Of a stretch of DNA of 64,000 bases, positions 62,963-64,000 are shown in pieces. The notes below the pieces were generated by a model, which worked only from the letters and a program-made list of their open reading frames with translations, searched no databases and was not told where the DNA came from. Numbering within the stretch: the stretch's first letter is position 1; each line of letters opens with the position of its first letter. The position numbers were made by a program, and so were the translations under genes. Source of the DNA: Pseudomonadales bacterium (lineage in GTDB: Bacteria; Pseudomonadota; Gammaproteobacteria; Pseudomonadales; Azotimanducaceae); the NCBI GenBank assembly GCA_023300545.1, contig JALZVT010000068.1, forward strand, positions 1 through 64,000. Direction: 5' to 3'.

Positions 62963-63937
62963 TCAGTCATACAGATGACACGCCACCTGTCGCAGATCCT
63001 TCCCAGGCGCCACATTTTTCAATGTAATCAACTCAGGCGTGGTGTCCCGACACACCTCCATCACCTTCGGGCAGCGTGAAGCAAACCGGCAACCTGGCTG
63101 AATATTGATGGGCGAAGTGATCTCGCCGCGTACCGGCGTTGGCGGCCGGTTGCGTTCACGTCGTGGATCGGGTTCTGGGTTGGAGCTCACCAGCATCTGC
63201 GTATACGGGTGCTGCGGGTCGAAGAACACCTCGTTAGAGGCACCGACTTCGACAAGCGAGCCGAGGTACATGACCGCCATACGGTCGCTGACGTAGCGCA
63301 CCATCGACAGGTCGTGAGCGATGAACAGCAGGGTGAGCCCCATAGACTTCTTCAGTTCATCGAGCAGGTTAACCACCTGTGCCTGTACCGATACGTCCAG
63401 TGCTGATATGGGTTCGTCGCAGACGACAAACTCGGGTTCTAGGATCAGTGCACGGGCGATACCGATGCGCTGCCGCTGGCCGCCTGAGAACTCGTGTGGG
63501 TAACGCGAGGCATGGTCGGCGTGCAGGCCTACCCGTTCGAGCCAGAACGTCACGCGGTCGCGTATGGTCTGGTTATTGAGGTTGGTGTGGAGCTTGAGCG
63601 CTTCGCCAATAATCTCCCCCACAGTCATGCGTGGGTTGAGTGAGGAGTAAGGGTCTTGGAAGATCATCTGCATCTTTCGTGCAGAGCTCAGAAAGTCTCG
63701 CGCGCGATATTTCTGCGGCAGCATTGTGCCGTCATACAATACCTGACCCGAGGTTTTGTTGTGCAGGCCGAGTATGGTTTTGCCAAGGGTCGACTTGCCT
63801 GAGCCGCTTTCGCCGACAAGGCCGACTATTTCTTTTTCGTGCACGGTCAGCGTGACGTTATCGACCGCGTGGACAATTTGATCGCGCTTGATCGGGAAGT
63901 GTTTGGTTAGGTTAACGGTCTCGACAAGTGCTTTCAT
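62963..63937 (-). CDS. Peptide/oligopeptide ABC transporter ATP-binding protein (DppF/OppF)
   Basis: The ATPase has Walker A GLVGESGSGKSTLGK, the ABC signature FSGGQRQRIGIARALILEPEF with Walker B FVVCDEPISALDVS, and an oligopeptide/dipeptide C-terminal domain (about 240-320) with the cysteine pattern CRFASRCPKVMEVC. That last domain can bind an iron-sulfur cluster in DppF relatives. It is the second ATPase of a dipeptide or nickel-type importer, and its start overlaps the partial upstream gene. Confidence 0.93.
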   Translation of the reverse strand: MKALVETVNLTKHFPIKRDQIVHAVDNVTLTVHEKEIVGLVGESGSGKSTLGKTILGLHNKTSGQVLYDGTMLPQKYRARDFLSSARKMQMIFQDPYSSLNPRMTVGEIIGEALKLHTNLNNQTIRDRVTFWLERVGLHADHASRYPHEFSGGQRQRIGIARALILEPEFVVCDEPISALDVSVQAQVVNLLDELKKSMGLTLLFIAHDLSMVRYVSDRMAVMYLGSLVEVGASNEVFFDPQHPYTQMLVSSNPEPDPRRERNRPPTPVRGEITSPINIQPGCRFASRCPKVMEVCRDTTPELITLKNVAPGKDLRQVACHLYD

Positions 63938-64000
63938 GGTGCTGCGGTGTCTCCTGCCTGGGTAGTGGATGACAGGAAAAGTTCGGTGGGCGGTGACGGC
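63934..64000 (-). CDS. Partial upstream gene of the peptide ABC transporter operon
   Basis: The frame runs in from the right edge and stops at TGA 63934-63936, overlapping the DppF-like ATG as ATGA. About 21 residues are visible, Pro, Thr and Ala rich, ending QAGDTAAP. In such operons the first ATPase (DppD/OppD) usually precedes, so this is probably its C-terminus. The visible tail itself carries no family signature. Confidence 0.45.
   Translation of the reverse strand, partial: PSPPTELFLSSTTQAGDTAAP

Noticed and set aside
1-64000. CRISPR arrays, insertion sequences or prophage
   Set aside because: No regularly spaced direct repeats, transposase or phage structural genes were recognised.

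Overview
The window looks like chromosomal DNA of an aerobic, probably marine gammaproteobacterium. The main support is the housekeeping run miaB, phoH/ybeZ, ybeY, corC, lnt, leuS, lptE, holA (43.5-53.2 kb). A TRAP transporter, a proton-translocating transhydrogenase with a split alpha subunit, a large TonB-dependent receptor, a carotenoid-cleavage oxygenase and CobS/CobT fit the same picture. Genus or species cannot be named from sequence alone. I found no insertion sequence, prophage or CRISPR array.

Layout. 0-7.7 kb is a visibly AT-richer block. A CqsS-like membrane histidine kinase faces four tightly packed minus-strand genes: a class III cyclase, a PilZ plus FeeM/LuxI-type acyltransferase fusion, an RND exporter of the MMPL/HAE3 type and a SAM methyltransferase. 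This reads as a make-export-sense circuit for an unknown acyl signal and is the best candidate for an undescribed system. 8.2-12.7 kb holds an inositol-monophosphatase-family phosphatase, a PurN-like formyltransferase and a TakP-like TRAP operon. 12.9-17.5 kb holds pntAA-pntAB-pntB, a PhzF protein and a HAD phosphatase. 17.5-24.3 kb holds an NTF2-like secreted protein, a DUF2141/carotenoid oxygenase/LytS-LytTR unit, a membrane FMN glutamate-synthase-like protein and a MarR regulator.

24.6-43.4 kb is a mixed metabolic stretch. It contains a SRPBCC protein, a PI-PLC lipoprotein, a single-domain response regulator whose 3' end overlaps tRNA-Gly(CCC), a Do-family protease, an alcohol dehydrogenase, FolK, a PAP2 phosphatase, a luciferase-like oxidoreductase and a 2-hydroxyacid dehydrogenase. 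These are followed by an unusual PTPS/SDR/VUT trio, a beta-lactamase-fold hydrolase, a bacterial CULT (cereblon-like) protein, a 3-methyladenine glycosylase, an acyl-CoA dehydrogenase, a ferredoxin-reductase-like flavoprotein and an FMN alpha-hydroxyacid oxidase. 43.5-53.2 kb is the housekeeping cluster. 53.2-64 kb holds cobST, a BaeSR-like two-component system, an ABM monooxygenase, a NUDIX hydrolase, a TonB receptor and the end of a peptide ABC transporter operon.

Three copies of a near-identical palindrome with arms GGGGTCAGAATT lie between genes (15.8, 17.5 and 53.2 kb). They look like a dispersed REP-type repeat. Functions were assigned by reading motifs and domain order by eye; no database search was run.
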